A stretch of 64,000 nucleotides of DNA, taken from Klebsiella indica. GTDB lineage: Bacteria > Pseudomonadota > Gammaproteobacteria > Enterobacterales > Enterobacteriaceae. The stretch is taken from NCBI RefSeq assembly GCF_005860775.1, contig NZ_VCHQ01000003.1:62001-126000 (forward strand), written 5' to 3'. This document shows, piece after piece, positions 1-7,681 of the stretch. The position numbers were made by a program, and so were the translations under genes. Position 1 is the stretch's first letter. Every line of letters starts with the position of its first letter. The notes below the pieces were generated by a model, which saw only the letters and a list, made by a program, of their open reading frames with translations, did not search any database and was not told the origin of the DNA.

Positions 1-572
1 CAGTTGACGATAACCGTCGTCTGCGGCGAAGGAATCAGTCCCTCAATGCGCAGCGCCAGTTCCCCGCCAGGCACGCTGATGCTGCCGGGAATATTCATGG
101 TTTGATACTCATCGAAACGGCGTGCATCGACGATAATGACTTCCTGCCCGTTATCGATTCGCGCTTTCACCTCTTCGGCGCTCAAAGAGGGCGTATGTCG
201 CTTGCTCTCTACCAGTTCCCCGAACGCTTTGCTCGGCGAATTGACGTCCTGAAACAGCTCTCCGCCGCTACGCTGCCAGCCCTGCAGGCCGCCTTCCAGT
301 AAAGTCACATCCTGATAACCCCAGCGATGCAGGCGCTCAACGGCCTGTTCCGCCAGACCTTCACCGTCGTCGTAAACGGTAATTGCCGTCGTCAGGCGCG
401 GTACGCGGCGAAAAATTTCCAGTTCCAGCTTGCTGAGCGGCAGACTGGCGGCGAAAAGTGGATGATTGCGCGCAAATTCGGCCTCTTCACGAACATCGAT
501 CAGCGCCAGCTCTGCGCCGTCAAGCAGCGCCTGGCGCAGCTGTGCCGCCGGGCGATAAGAGTATGTGGACAT
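1..572 (-). CDS. Rhodanese-domain sulfurtransferase, partial (C-terminus beyond the left edge)
   Basis: The minus-strand reading frame opens with ATG at 572-570 (MSTYSYRPAAQ) and runs 190 codons off the window. It holds one complete and one partial rhodanese domain. Domain 1 has IDVREEAEF near residue 25 and a YDDGEG loop with Asp where the catalytic Cys is expected, so it is probably inactive. Domain 2 has VDARRFDEY, and the sequence stops at VIVN followed by TG-, so the catalytic Cys codon of this domain is probably cut by the edge. Multi-domain rhodaneses move sulfane sulfur between thiols or to cyanide or sulfite. The start lies one base after the dioxygenase stop (TAATATG), so the two are translationally coupled. 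A role in handling sulfur released from thiols is inferred from this context. Confidence 0.85.
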   Translation of the reverse strand, partial: MSTYSYRPAAQLRQALLDGAELALIDVREEAEFARNHPLFAASLPLSKLELEIFRRVPRLTTAITVYDDGEGLAEQAVERLHRWGYQDVTLLEGGLQGWQRSGGELFQDVNSPSKAFGELVESKRHTPSLSAEEVKARIDNGQEVIIVDARRFDEYQTMNIPGSISVPGGELALRIEGLIPSPQTTVIVN

Positions 573-573
573 A

Positions 574-1170
574 TTAATTATCCTTAGAGAGATCCCAGAT
601 ATTGGGTAAGTGACGATTGGAGTAGCCGGAGACAAAAGGTTTGACGAGTCCTTCCGGGGTATAAACCGCGCGCCTGACGCCGCCGATATTGCCGCCGTAA
701 ACGTGAATACTGATAGAAACCTTATCCGCCAGCGCGTTGCTTACCCGGTGAATATCGCCATCCTGGGAGGAGACTTTTTCCACTTCGCCAGGGGAGAGTT
801 GTTGGGCAAGGCCGCTAACCACCGGTTGTCCGCTCTTGTTCAGGCGGTAGCGCTGATTCACCTCTGCGCCGCGCAGCATACCGATAGCCCCCCACACCCG
901 ATGGTCGTGAATTGGCGTCGATTGTCCGGGCCCCCAGACGAAACTCACTACGGAAAAGCGCTGACCGGAATCGGCATGTAACAGATACTGCTGATAATGG
1001 TGAGGATGGGGCAGAGTGTACTCTTCCGGTAGCCAGTCATCTTTTTTCACCAGTTCGCCCAGACGCCGGGCCACGGCATCAAGCAAAGCGGGCTCATCGG
1101 CAAACTCGCGATGCAGGGCGTCAATGTCCTGAATAAACTGGCGTAATTTTTCCACTTGCGGTGCGGTCAT
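574..1170 (-). CDS. Gln-type thiol dioxygenase, probably 3-mercaptopropionate dioxygenase
   Basis: The 198-residue cupin belongs to the cysteine dioxygenase family, which adds O2 to a thiol to give a sulfinate at a mononuclear Fe(II). The iron ligands are visible as H88 and H90 (PIHDHRVWG) and H141 (DIHRVSN). H156 and Y158 (SISIHVYGG) match the conserved His/Tyr pair. Where mammalian cysteine dioxygenase has substrate-binding Arg60 there is Gln (Q61 in YQQY), and R167 (GVRRAVY) sits where the Pseudomonas 3-mercaptopropionate dioxygenase uses Arg168 (numbers from memory). The Gln type prefers 3-mercaptopropionate or accepts several thiols, so plain cysteine dioxygenase is the less likely name. 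It is first in a two-gene operon with the rhodanese and divergent from the LysR gene. Confidence 0.85.
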   Translation of the reverse strand: MTAPQVEKLRQFIQDIDALHREFADEPALLDAVARRLGELVKKDDWLPEEYTLPHPHHYQQYLLHADSGQRFSVVSFVWGPGQSTPIHDHRVWGAIGMLRGAEVNQRYRLNKSGQPVVSGLAQQLSPGEVEKVSSQDGDIHRVSNALADKVSISIHVYGGNIGGVRRAVYTPEGLVKPFVSGYSNRHLPNIWDLSKDN

Positions 1171-1242
1171 GGTCGCTTCCTGTTATCGGGACTGGTCTTT
1201 ACGCTAGCAAAGGCGTTAATATAATTAAAATGCAATTTCTGA

Positions 1243-1256
1243 ATATATTAATATGC
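1243..1256 (-). promoter_or_regulatory. Candidate LysR operator (14-bp element, copy 1)
   Basis: Read on the minus strand this is GCATATTAATATAT. It differs by one base from the element at 2352-2365, which precedes the monooxygenase operon. It lies in the 254-bp AT-rich region between the divergent dioxygenase and LysR genes, about 75 bp upstream of the dioxygenase start. Binding by the LysR protein is inferred. Confidence 0.5.
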
Positions 1257-1424
1257 AAAAATAACATTGATAGCCTACCCATCAAGCGTCATTGGCGCAG
1301 ACAGTTTGAACACGGCCAGCGCGGAAGAACCGGAGCGTACACGTAGTACGTGAGGATTCTGAGCACTGCCCAGGTTCAAAATGGCAAGCAAAATAGCTCT
1401 GATGGGCCAGGCTTTAAGGACGCT

Positions 1425-2318
1425 ATGCGCATTGACGACATCGACGCTCTGCTGGCCACCGTACAGTTTTCTTCCCTTAACCAGGCCGCAGACTATCTTG
1501 GCATTACCCAATCGGCGATCACTCGTCGCCTTCAGCGTCTGGAACAAACTCTGAACGTCACATTGCTGGCGCGTCAGACCCGACCGCTTACCCTGACCGC
1601 CGCCGGACACCGGGTTTACGAACAGTGTCTGAGCATCAAGCGGGAAACTAAAAAGCTGTATGGCCTGCTTGATCCCGAGGCGGAACCGCAAGGCATCCTG
1701 CGGCTCGGCGTGCCGCAAAGCGTGGCGGAAACTGCGCTGCAACCGGCGCTGACGGCGCTTCGTCAGCAATTCCCCGCTCTGCAACCGCAGGTCACCTGCG
1801 GCTGGAGCGGACTGTTGCAAAGACGGCTGGCGAGCGTCGAGCTGGATGGCGTGCTGGCGATGGGGCCTGAACAACAAAGTTTTGCTGAAGGATACAGCGG
1901 GCGACTGCTGTGCCCGCTGGATATTGTGGTGATTGCGGCGAAAAGCTGGCGTCTGCACGCCGGCGCGCTGCGGGATTGCGCGGAGAAGGGCTGGGTGCTG
2001 AATGCTGATGGCTGCGGCCTGCGGGCCGGGCTGATCCGTGCGCTGCAATCACAGGGATTGCGCCTAACGCTGAATGTGGAAACCGCAGGGGCTCAGTTGC
2101 AAATTGGCCTCGTGGCTCAGGGGCTGGGACTTGGCCTGGTGCCGCGCGCTGCGCTGGCCGCCAGTCCGTGGCGCGATGACGTTACGGTATTGACGCTGGA
2201 GGATTTTCATCCCGAGGTTCATCTATGGCTGGTTCATGCGCAGAATCTGGCGAACCTCAGCCAGCCGCTCACTTTTTTTGCCGGTAAAATCGTTCAGCAG
2301 CTTAATGTATCTGGTTGA
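1425..2318 (+). CDS. LysR-family transcriptional regulator of the organosulfur cluster
   Basis: The 297-residue protein has an N-terminal winged HTH (residues about 5-60, LNQAADYLGITQSAITRRLQRLE) and a periplasmic-binding-like effector domain typical of LysR regulators. The reading frame is open 75 bases further upstream, but ATG 1425 is preceded by AAGGA at 1416-1420, and the protein then begins MRIDDIDALLATVQF as LysR proteins normally do. It sits between the divergent dioxygenase/rhodanese operon and the monooxygenase/ABC operon, and both flanking regions share a 14-bp element. It probably controls both, perhaps in response to a sulfur compound or sulfur starvation as Cbl and CysB do. The effector is unknown. 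Confidence 0.88.
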   Translation: MRIDDIDALLATVQFSSLNQAADYLGITQSAITRRLQRLEQTLNVTLLARQTRPLTLTAAGHRVYEQCLSIKRETKKLYGLLDPEAEPQGILRLGVPQSVAETALQPALTALRQQFPALQPQVTCGWSGLLQRRLASVELDGVLAMGPEQQSFAEGYSGRLLCPLDIVVIAAKSWRLHAGALRDCAEKGWVLNADGCGLRAGLIRALQSQGLRLTLNVETAGAQLQIGLVAQGLGLGLVPRAALAASPWRDDVTVLTLEDFHPEVHLWLVHAQNLANLSQPLTFFAGKIVQQLNVSG

Positions 2319-2351
2319 AATACATATTTAATTTATTTAAATGCCGATATC

Positions 2352-2365
2352 GCATATTAAGATAT
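2352..2365 (+). promoter_or_regulatory. Candidate LysR operator (14-bp element, copy 2)
   Basis: GCATATTAAGATAT matches the element at 1243-1256 with one difference and in the opposite orientation. It sits within a dyad (ATATC, nine bases, GATAT; 2347-2365) of the T-N11-A kind used by LysR regulators, about 100 bp before the monooxygenase start. AT-rich sequence follows that could hold the promoter. Function is inferred. Confidence 0.5.
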
Positions 2366-2463
2366 GATAAAAATGCATTTTGTTCATTAAGGGCCTGTGT
2401 ATAGGGTAATGAAAACGCGCCGCCGCTGCGGCCCATTCGTTATCCTGATACAAGGAGTTCTGT

Positions 2464-3549
2464 ATGAGCATTCAGTTTCTCGGCATGATTGGCCACCGTC
2501 TGTCGTCCGAAACCATTCCTCCGGCGGGGCCGATCTTCGATCGCGATTACATCGTACGCTTTGCGCAAGCCCATGAAGCTGCGGGTTTTGACCGCCTGCT
2601 GGTCGGGCACTGGTCCGATCAACCGGACGGATTTCTGGTGACTGCGCTGGCTGGGCTATCGACGCAAAACATCAATTTTCTGCTGGCTCATCGTCCCGGT
2701 TTTATCTCGCCAACCCTTGCCGCGCGTAAATTCGCCACTCTTGAGCACCTGCTGGGGGGACGCCTTGCGGTGCATATCATTAGCGGCGGCAATGACGCAG
2801 AGCAACGCCGCGATGGCGATTATCTCGATCATGATCAGCGCTATGCGCGTACCGATGCTTTCCTCGACACCATTCGCAAGGTCTGGACCGCTGAACAGCC
2901 GGTGGATATCGCCAATGATTTTTATCAGGCGGAGCAGGCCTGGTCGGCGATTCGTCCGTTGCAAAAGCCGCATATTCCCCTCTATTTCGGCGGCTCATCG
3001 GACGCGGCTATTGCGGTAGCCGGCAAACATGCCAACGTCTTCGCCCTGTGGGGAGAATCGCTGGCGCAAACCCAGGAAACTATTCAGCGCGTGCGGGCCG
3101 AGGCGGCGAAACATCAGCGTGAAATTGGCTTCAGCGTCTCATTCCGTCCGATTATCGCCGATACCGAAGCTGAGGCCTGGGAGAAGGCCGAACATATTCT
3201 CCATGTCGCTACCGAGCGGGCGGCGCAGACCGTGGGCGGTTTTAAAGCCAAACCTGATAGCGTCGGGGCGCAGCGCCTGCGGGCAACGGCAGAGCAGGGC
3301 AAGGTGGTGGATAAACGCCTGTGGACCGGGATTGCGCAACTGGTGGGCGGAGGGCACAACTCCACCGCGCTGGTTGGCACCCCGGAACAGGTCGCCGATG
3401 CGCTGCTTGATTACTACGATCTCGGCGTGCGTAATTTCCTGATCCGTGGATTCGATCCGCTCAACGATGCCCAGGACTACGGTAAAGCGCTGCTGCCGAT
3501 TACCCGCGAAAAAGCCGCATTACGCGCCGTAGCGGAGCGCGCATCGTGA
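2464..3549 (+). CDS. LLM-class FMNH2-dependent monooxygenase (SsuD-like)
   Basis: The 361-residue protein is a bacterial luciferase-like TIM barrel resembling alkanesulfonate monooxygenase SsuD. Family features include LAHRPGFISPTLAARKFATLE (about residues 73-93), GGRLAVHIISGG (about 98-109), the LDHDQRYART segment, and GTPEQVADALLDYYDLGVRNFLIRGFDP near the C-terminus. Such enzymes use reduced FMN and O2 to cleave C-S bonds of sulfonates or sulfones, or to oxidise related sulfur compounds. ATG 2464 follows AAGGAG. No dedicated flavin reductase is seen nearby, so FMNH2 must come from elsewhere. It is the first gene of an operon with overlapping reading frames. The exact substrate is unknown. 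Confidence 0.85.
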   Translation: MSIQFLGMIGHRLSSETIPPAGPIFDRDYIVRFAQAHEAAGFDRLLVGHWSDQPDGFLVTALAGLSTQNINFLLAHRPGFISPTLAARKFATLEHLLGGRLAVHIISGGNDAEQRRDGDYLDHDQRYARTDAFLDTIRKVWTAEQPVDIANDFYQAEQAWSAIRPLQKPHIPLYFGGSSDAAIAVAGKHANVFALWGESLAQTQETIQRVRAEAAKHQREIGFSVSFRPIIADTEAEAWEKAEHILHVATERAAQTVGGFKAKPDSVGAQRLRATAEQGKVVDKRLWTGIAQLVGGGHNSTALVGTPEQVADALLDYYDLGVRNFLIRGFDPLNDAQDYGKALLPITREKAALRAVAERAS

Positions 3550-4691
3550 CCACTCAGACTACCGATGACTGGGCTCAGCAGCTCCCGGAGATTCGTCAAC
3601 TCATGGCGGAGCAGGCGGCCAGCCTCGACGTCAGCGGCGACTTTCCGCGGCACAATATTGACCGTCTGCGCCAGCGCGGGTTTTTAAGCCTCGCCGTGCC
3701 GCAGCAGTACGGCGGGGCGGGGGTCGGTTTGCCAGGGCTTCAGCAGGCCATCGCCGCCATTGCCTGGGGCGAACCGGCGACGGCGCTGATCGTCTGCATG
3801 CAGTATCTGCACCATCTGCGGCTGGCGGAGAACGAAAACTGGGCTGAACCGCTACGCCAGCGGGTTTTTCAGGATGCCGTCGAACGAGGTGGCTTAATCA
3901 ACAGCCTGCGCGTGGAGCCGGAACTGGGCTCTCCGGCACGCGGCGGTCTGCCGCAAACCGTGGCGATCCGCAGCGCAAAGGGCTGGCAAGTTAGCGGTCA
4001 TAAAATCTATACCACCGGGATCGAGGGTCTCAGTTGGCTGGCTATCTGGGGGCGCAGCGACGACAGTCCGCCGCTGATCGGCACCTGGCTGGTTCCTCGC
4101 GATAGCGACGGCATCAGCGTTGTTAAAAGCTGGGATCACGCCGGAATGCGGGCAACCGGCAGCCACGAAGTCATTCTGAAAAACGTGCGGGTGGCCGCAG
4201 AGAACGCGGTGGACGTATGGTCTTCCGATGCGCCTCCGGCTCAGGATGCCGAACAGTTCCGTCTGTTTGCCAACCGCCATACGGCGCTACTCACGGCGAT
4301 TTACGACAGTATCGCTCGCGCAGCGCGCGACTGGCTGGTGGCGTGGCTTAACGGGCGGACTCCCGGAAATCTTGGACAACCGCTTTCCAGCCTGCCGCGA
4401 GTGCAGGAAAAAGTCGGGCAAATTGACGGGCTGTTACTGGTGAATCGCACTCTGCTGGAGAAGGCCGCAGAGCTGGATTTTTCCGTCATCGAGGCGAACC
4501 TCGCAAAAGTCACCATTACCGAGAATGCTATTCAGGCGGTGAATCTGGCGCTGGAGCTCACCGGCAATCATGGTCTGAGTCGGCAAAACCCTCTGGAACG
4601 CCACTATCGCAACGTGCTGTGCGGACGGGTTCATACCCCGCAGAACGACAGTGCGTGGCTGGCGGCAGGTAAATATGTTTTTAAAAAATAA
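3546..4691 (+). CDS. Acyl-CoA dehydrogenase-fold flavin monooxygenase (SfnB/DszC-like)
   Basis: The 381-residue protein has the acyl-CoA dehydrogenase fold: an N-terminal helical domain, a beta domain with GWQVSGHKIYTTGIEG (about residue 150), WDHAGMRATGSHEV (about 198), and a C-terminal helical domain ending GNHGLSRQNPLERHYRNV. Together with an LLM monooxygenase and a sulfonate transporter, the nearest functional relatives are SfnB and DszC, which use reduced flavin and O2 on sulfur compounds, rather than true acyl-CoA dehydrogenases. The start is GTG 3546, overlapping the upstream TGA by four bases (GTGA), so translation is coupled. Substrate is inferred only as an organosulfur compound. 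Confidence 0.82.
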   Translation: MTTQTTDDWAQQLPEIRQLMAEQAASLDVSGDFPRHNIDRLRQRGFLSLAVPQQYGGAGVGLPGLQQAIAAIAWGEPATALIVCMQYLHHLRLAENENWAEPLRQRVFQDAVERGGLINSLRVEPELGSPARGGLPQTVAIRSAKGWQVSGHKIYTTGIEGLSWLAIWGRSDDSPPLIGTWLVPRDSDGISVVKSWDHAGMRATGSHEVILKNVRVAAENAVDVWSSDAPPAQDAEQFRLFANRHTALLTAIYDSIARAARDWLVAWLNGRTPGNLGQPLSSLPRVQEKVGQIDGLLLVNRTLLEKAAELDFSVIEANLAKVTITENAIQAVNLALELTGNHGLSRQNPLERHYRNVLCGRVHTPQNDSAWLAAGKYVFKK

Positions 4692-4702
4692 GGATAATTC
4701 AT

Positions 4703-5671
4703 ATGCGCATACTCAATTTTACCCGTTTAGCCGGGGCGGTCATCCTGCTGGCGCTGAGCGGCTATGCGGCGGCCCAGGAACGAATCACGCTGCGAATCGC
4801 CGATCAAAAAGGCGGAATGCGTTCGCAGCTGGAGGCCGCCAATGCCTTACAAAATCTCCCTTACGATATTAAGTGGTCCGAGTTCCCGGCCGCCGCGCCG
4901 CTGGCGGAAGCGCTCAATGCAGGTGCCGTGGATGCCGGGATTATCGGCGATGCGCCGTTGCTGTTCGCACTGGCTAACGGTGCGCCGGTCAAAGCTATTG
5001 CCGTCGATAAAAGCAACCCGGCCGGTACTGCTGTGCTGGTCTCTCCCGGCAGTCCGTTGAAAAACGCGGCGGATTTAAAAGGCAAGCGTATCGCCACCGG
5101 TAAGGGGTCGATTGGCCATTTCGTGGCGCTGAAAGCGCTGGAACAGGCGGGTATTTCGCCGAAAGATGTGCAGTGGGTATTTCTCGGTCCGGTGGATGCC
5201 AAAGTGGCGCTGCTTAGCGGCTCGGTTGATGCCTGGGCGACCTGGGAGCCGTATACGACCCAACTGGTCAAGACCGGTGCCGGGCAGATCCTGGTCACCG
5301 GTAAAGGGCTGCTGCCGGGCAATACCTTCCTGGCGGCAACGAATGATGCCCTTAAAGATCCGCAAAAGCATGCGGCGCTTCAGGATTACCTTAATCGCCT
5401 GGCCACGGCCCAGCGCTGGGCCTACGACAACCTCGATAGTTACGGCAAAACATTGGGGGAAATTATCCGTTTCCCGGCGGATATCGCCCGCGCGCAGTTC
5501 GCCAATCGCCATTCCCAGTGGCTGCGTCTGGACCCGCAGACGGTAGCCCAGCAGCAGTCTACAGCGGACTTTTATTTCACCAATGGGCTGATCCGCGCAA
5601 AGCTGGACGTGAAGCCGACATTTGATAATGGTTTTAGCGTGCCTGCCGCGCAGGTGGAGGTGGCACCATGA
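4703..5671 (+). CDS. Sulfonate-type ABC transporter substrate-binding protein (Sec-exported)
   Basis: The 322-residue protein starts at ATG 4703 and has a clear Sec signal peptide (hydrophobic residues about 8-22, ending GYAAAQE). The mature part matches the SsuA/TauA family: LRIADQKGGMRS, then AGIIGDAPLLFALANGAPVK, DLKGKRIATGKGSIGHF, SVDAWATWEPYT. This family binds aliphatic sulfonates, taurine or related anions in the periplasm. It is followed by a second binding protein (overlap ATGA), a permease and an ATPase, making one complete importer with two receptors. Confidence 0.87.
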   Translation: MRILNFTRLAGAVILLALSGYAAAQERITLRIADQKGGMRSQLEAANALQNLPYDIKWSEFPAAAPLAEALNAGAVDAGIIGDAPLLFALANGAPVKAIAVDKSNPAGTAVLVSPGSPLKNAADLKGKRIATGKGSIGHFVALKALEQAGISPKDVQWVFLGPVDAKVALLSGSVDAWATWEPYTTQLVKTGAGQILVTGKGLLPGNTFLAATNDALKDPQKHAALQDYLNRLATAQRWAYDNLDSYGKTLGEIIRFPADIARAQFANRHSQWLRLDPQTVAQQQSTADFYFTNGLIRAKLDVKPTFDNGFSVPAAQVEVAP

Positions 5672-6705
5672 TGACATCCGGTTTTTCCCGTCGTCGTTTC
5701 TTACAGTTGACCGGTAGCGCCGCGTTGGCGGGAGTATCTTTGCCGCTATGGGCCCATGATATGGCAGCCGCAGGCAGCGGGCTGGCGCATCCGGCTCTGC
5801 GCCTGGCGGAACCGTACAAAATTAAACTGGCGATCAACAAAAACGCGGTATGCCTTGCCCCCGTCGCGGTGGCGGAGCAGCAGAAAATTTTCAGTAAGTA
5901 TAATCTCGATGTTGAGTTCGTTAACTTCGGTAATTCGACGGATGTGCTGCTGGAGGCGATTGCCACCGGCAAGGCCGACGCCGGAGTGGGAATGGCGTTG
6001 CGCTGGCTGAAGGCGCTGGAGCAGGGATTTGACGTTAAGCTTACTGCCGGGACTCACGGCGGCTGTTTGAATCTGCTGACGGCAAAAAATTCGCCGTTCG
6101 GCGGCCTTGATAGCCTGAAAGGGCAAACGATTGGCGTCACCGATATGGCCGGACCAGATAAAAACTTCTTCGCGATTTTACTTAAGCGCCACGGCATCGA
6201 TCCGATAAGCGATGTGCAGTGGAAAGTCTATCCGGCCGATCTGCTCAGCGTGGCGCTGGATAAACGCGAAATCGCCGCCATTAGCGGCAGCGAACCGTTT
6301 AGCTATCGCCTGCTGAAAACCGGTAAATATCAGCTTATCGCCAGCAATATGACCGGCGATTACGCAAATCTGAGCTGCTGCGTGCTGGGCGTCAGCGGGA
6401 CCCTGGTGCGTGATCATAAACCTGCGGCGGCCGCGCTAACTCAGGCTATTCTTGAGGCGCACAGCTATGCCGCCGCGCACCCGGAAAGCGTGGCGCAATC
6501 CTTCCTCGCCCATGCTCTGAATACCAATGAAGCGGAGATTAGCGGCATCCTTCACGGCCAGGGGCACGGCCACCACGCGGTGGGCGAGGCGTTTGTCAAA
6601 GAGCTGACACAGTACGCCGTGGACCTTCAGCGCGTTCAGGTGATCAAACAGGGCGTCGATCCTCACCAGTTTGCGGAGAGCATTTATGCCAACGTATTCG
6701 CCTGA
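5668..6705 (+). CDS. Second ABC substrate-binding protein with Tat signal (NrtA/SsuA-like)
   Basis: The 345-residue protein begins MMTSGFSRRRFLQLTGSAA, a twin-arginine signal (SRRRFLQ) with a hydrophobic stretch and a cleavage region near LPLWAHD. Tat export implies folding in the cytoplasm before export. The mature domain is SsuA/NrtA-like: NKNAVCLAPVAVAEQQKIF, DVEFVNFGNSTDVLLEAIATGKADAGVGMALRW, LKGQTIGVTDMAGPDKNF. It overlaps the first binding protein by four bases. A His-rich patch (LHGQGHGHHAVGEA, around residue 290) is unusual and could bind metal. Two non-identical receptors in one operon suggest two ligands for one permease. Confidence 0.85.
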   Translation: MMTSGFSRRRFLQLTGSAALAGVSLPLWAHDMAAAGSGLAHPALRLAEPYKIKLAINKNAVCLAPVAVAEQQKIFSKYNLDVEFVNFGNSTDVLLEAIATGKADAGVGMALRWLKALEQGFDVKLTAGTHGGCLNLLTAKNSPFGGLDSLKGQTIGVTDMAGPDKNFFAILLKRHGIDPISDVQWKVYPADLLSVALDKREIAAISGSEPFSYRLLKTGKYQLIASNMTGDYANLSCCVLGVSGTLVRDHKPAAAALTQAILEAHSYAAAHPESVAQSFLAHALNTNEAEISGILHGQGHGHHAVGEAFVKELTQYAVDLQRVQVIKQGVDPHQFAESIYANVFA

Positions 6706-7681
6706 ACGGGTGCTATCGTGCCAGACAAGTCGCAGGTCGCTGTGGCGGGAAGGCGGGCTTGCCGCCGCGCTATGGCTGCTGGGCGGCCTCTTTACGCAGG
6801 CCTGGCCTGATGCCGGGCGACGTTGGCCGTTTAGCGAAGCGTGGGCGCTGGCGCAGCTGACTATCGGCGGCGGACTGTTGCTGCTGGCGCTGAGCTACCG
6901 CTACTGGCGGCAGCGGGGCGCGCGTTTGCAGCATGCCGGAAAGTGGCTGGCGCTGCTGCCGGTGCTGTTTGCGCTATGGGAAGGTCTGACGGCGAAAACG
7001 GCGTTGCTGCCTGTGCCGTTTTTCGCGCCGCCGCAGGCGCTGATTGAAGTGCTGCATGATGACTGGCCGCGTCTGCTCGATAGTCTGCTGCATTCATTGG
7101 GGTTACTCGGATTCGGTGTTTTGCTTGGCACTAGCAGCGGTTTTATCAGCGGTCTGGCGATCGGCTGGTCCCAGCGCATCGGCTACTGGGTACATCCGGT
7201 TTTACGCCTGCTGGGGCCGGTGCCGTCCACCGCCCTGCTGCCTTTATGCCTGTTTATCTTTCCCTCAAGTTTCGGCGCCAGCGTTTTTCTGATTGCGCTC
7301 AGTACCTGGTTTCCGGTCACGGTACTGACCTGGTCCGGGGTTATCGGTATCGATAAGGCGTGGTATGACGTGGCGCGGACTCTGGGTGCCAGCCAGCGCT
7401 TTCTGATCCTGCGAGTGGCGATTCCTGCCGCTTTGCCGAACGTATTTGTCGGCCTGTTTATGGGGCTTGGCGCATCATTTTCGGTATTGATTGTCGCCGA
7501 AATGGTGGGGGTGAAATCCGGGATCGGTTTTTATTTGCAATGGGCGCAGGGTTGGGCGGCATATCCCAATATGTACGCGGCGTTGCTGATGATGGCGCTT
7601 TTATGCTCTGGCCTGATAAGCGGGCTGTTTGCGGTACGTGACCGGCTGCTGAGCTGGCAGCGGGGAGGGATGCAATGGTAA
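6686..7681 (+). CDS. ABC transporter permease (SsuC/TauC family)
   Basis: This 331-residue inner-membrane permease has about six to eight hydrophobic segments and the binding-protein-dependent EAA loop (DVARTLGASQRFLILRVAIP, about residues 230-250), which contacts the ATPase. ATG 6686 is chosen over an upstream TTG at 6671 because GGAGAG lies at 6674-6679; this gives a 20-base overlap with the preceding gene. The N-terminus carries an extra hydrophobic region (about residues 17-75) before the SsuC-like core, longer than the usual family length near 260. Confidence 0.86.
   Translation: MPTYSPERVLSCQTSRRSLWREGGLAAALWLLGGLFTQAWPDAGRRWPFSEAWALAQLTIGGGLLLLALSYRYWRQRGARLQHAGKWLALLPVLFALWEGLTAKTALLPVPFFAPPQALIEVLHDDWPRLLDSLLHSLGLLGFGVLLGTSSGFISGLAIGWSQRIGYWVHPVLRLLGPVPSTALLPLCLFIFPSSFGASVFLIALSTWFPVTVLTWSGVIGIDKAWYDVARTLGASQRFLILRVAIPAALPNVFVGLFMGLGASFSVLIVAEMVGVKSGIGFYLQWAQGWAAYPNMYAALLMMALLCSGLISGLFAVRDRLLSWQRGGMQW

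Noticed and set aside
1275-2048. 257-codon antisense frame over the LysR gene
   Set aside because: Composition is shadow-like and the LysR protein has clear family features on the other strand.
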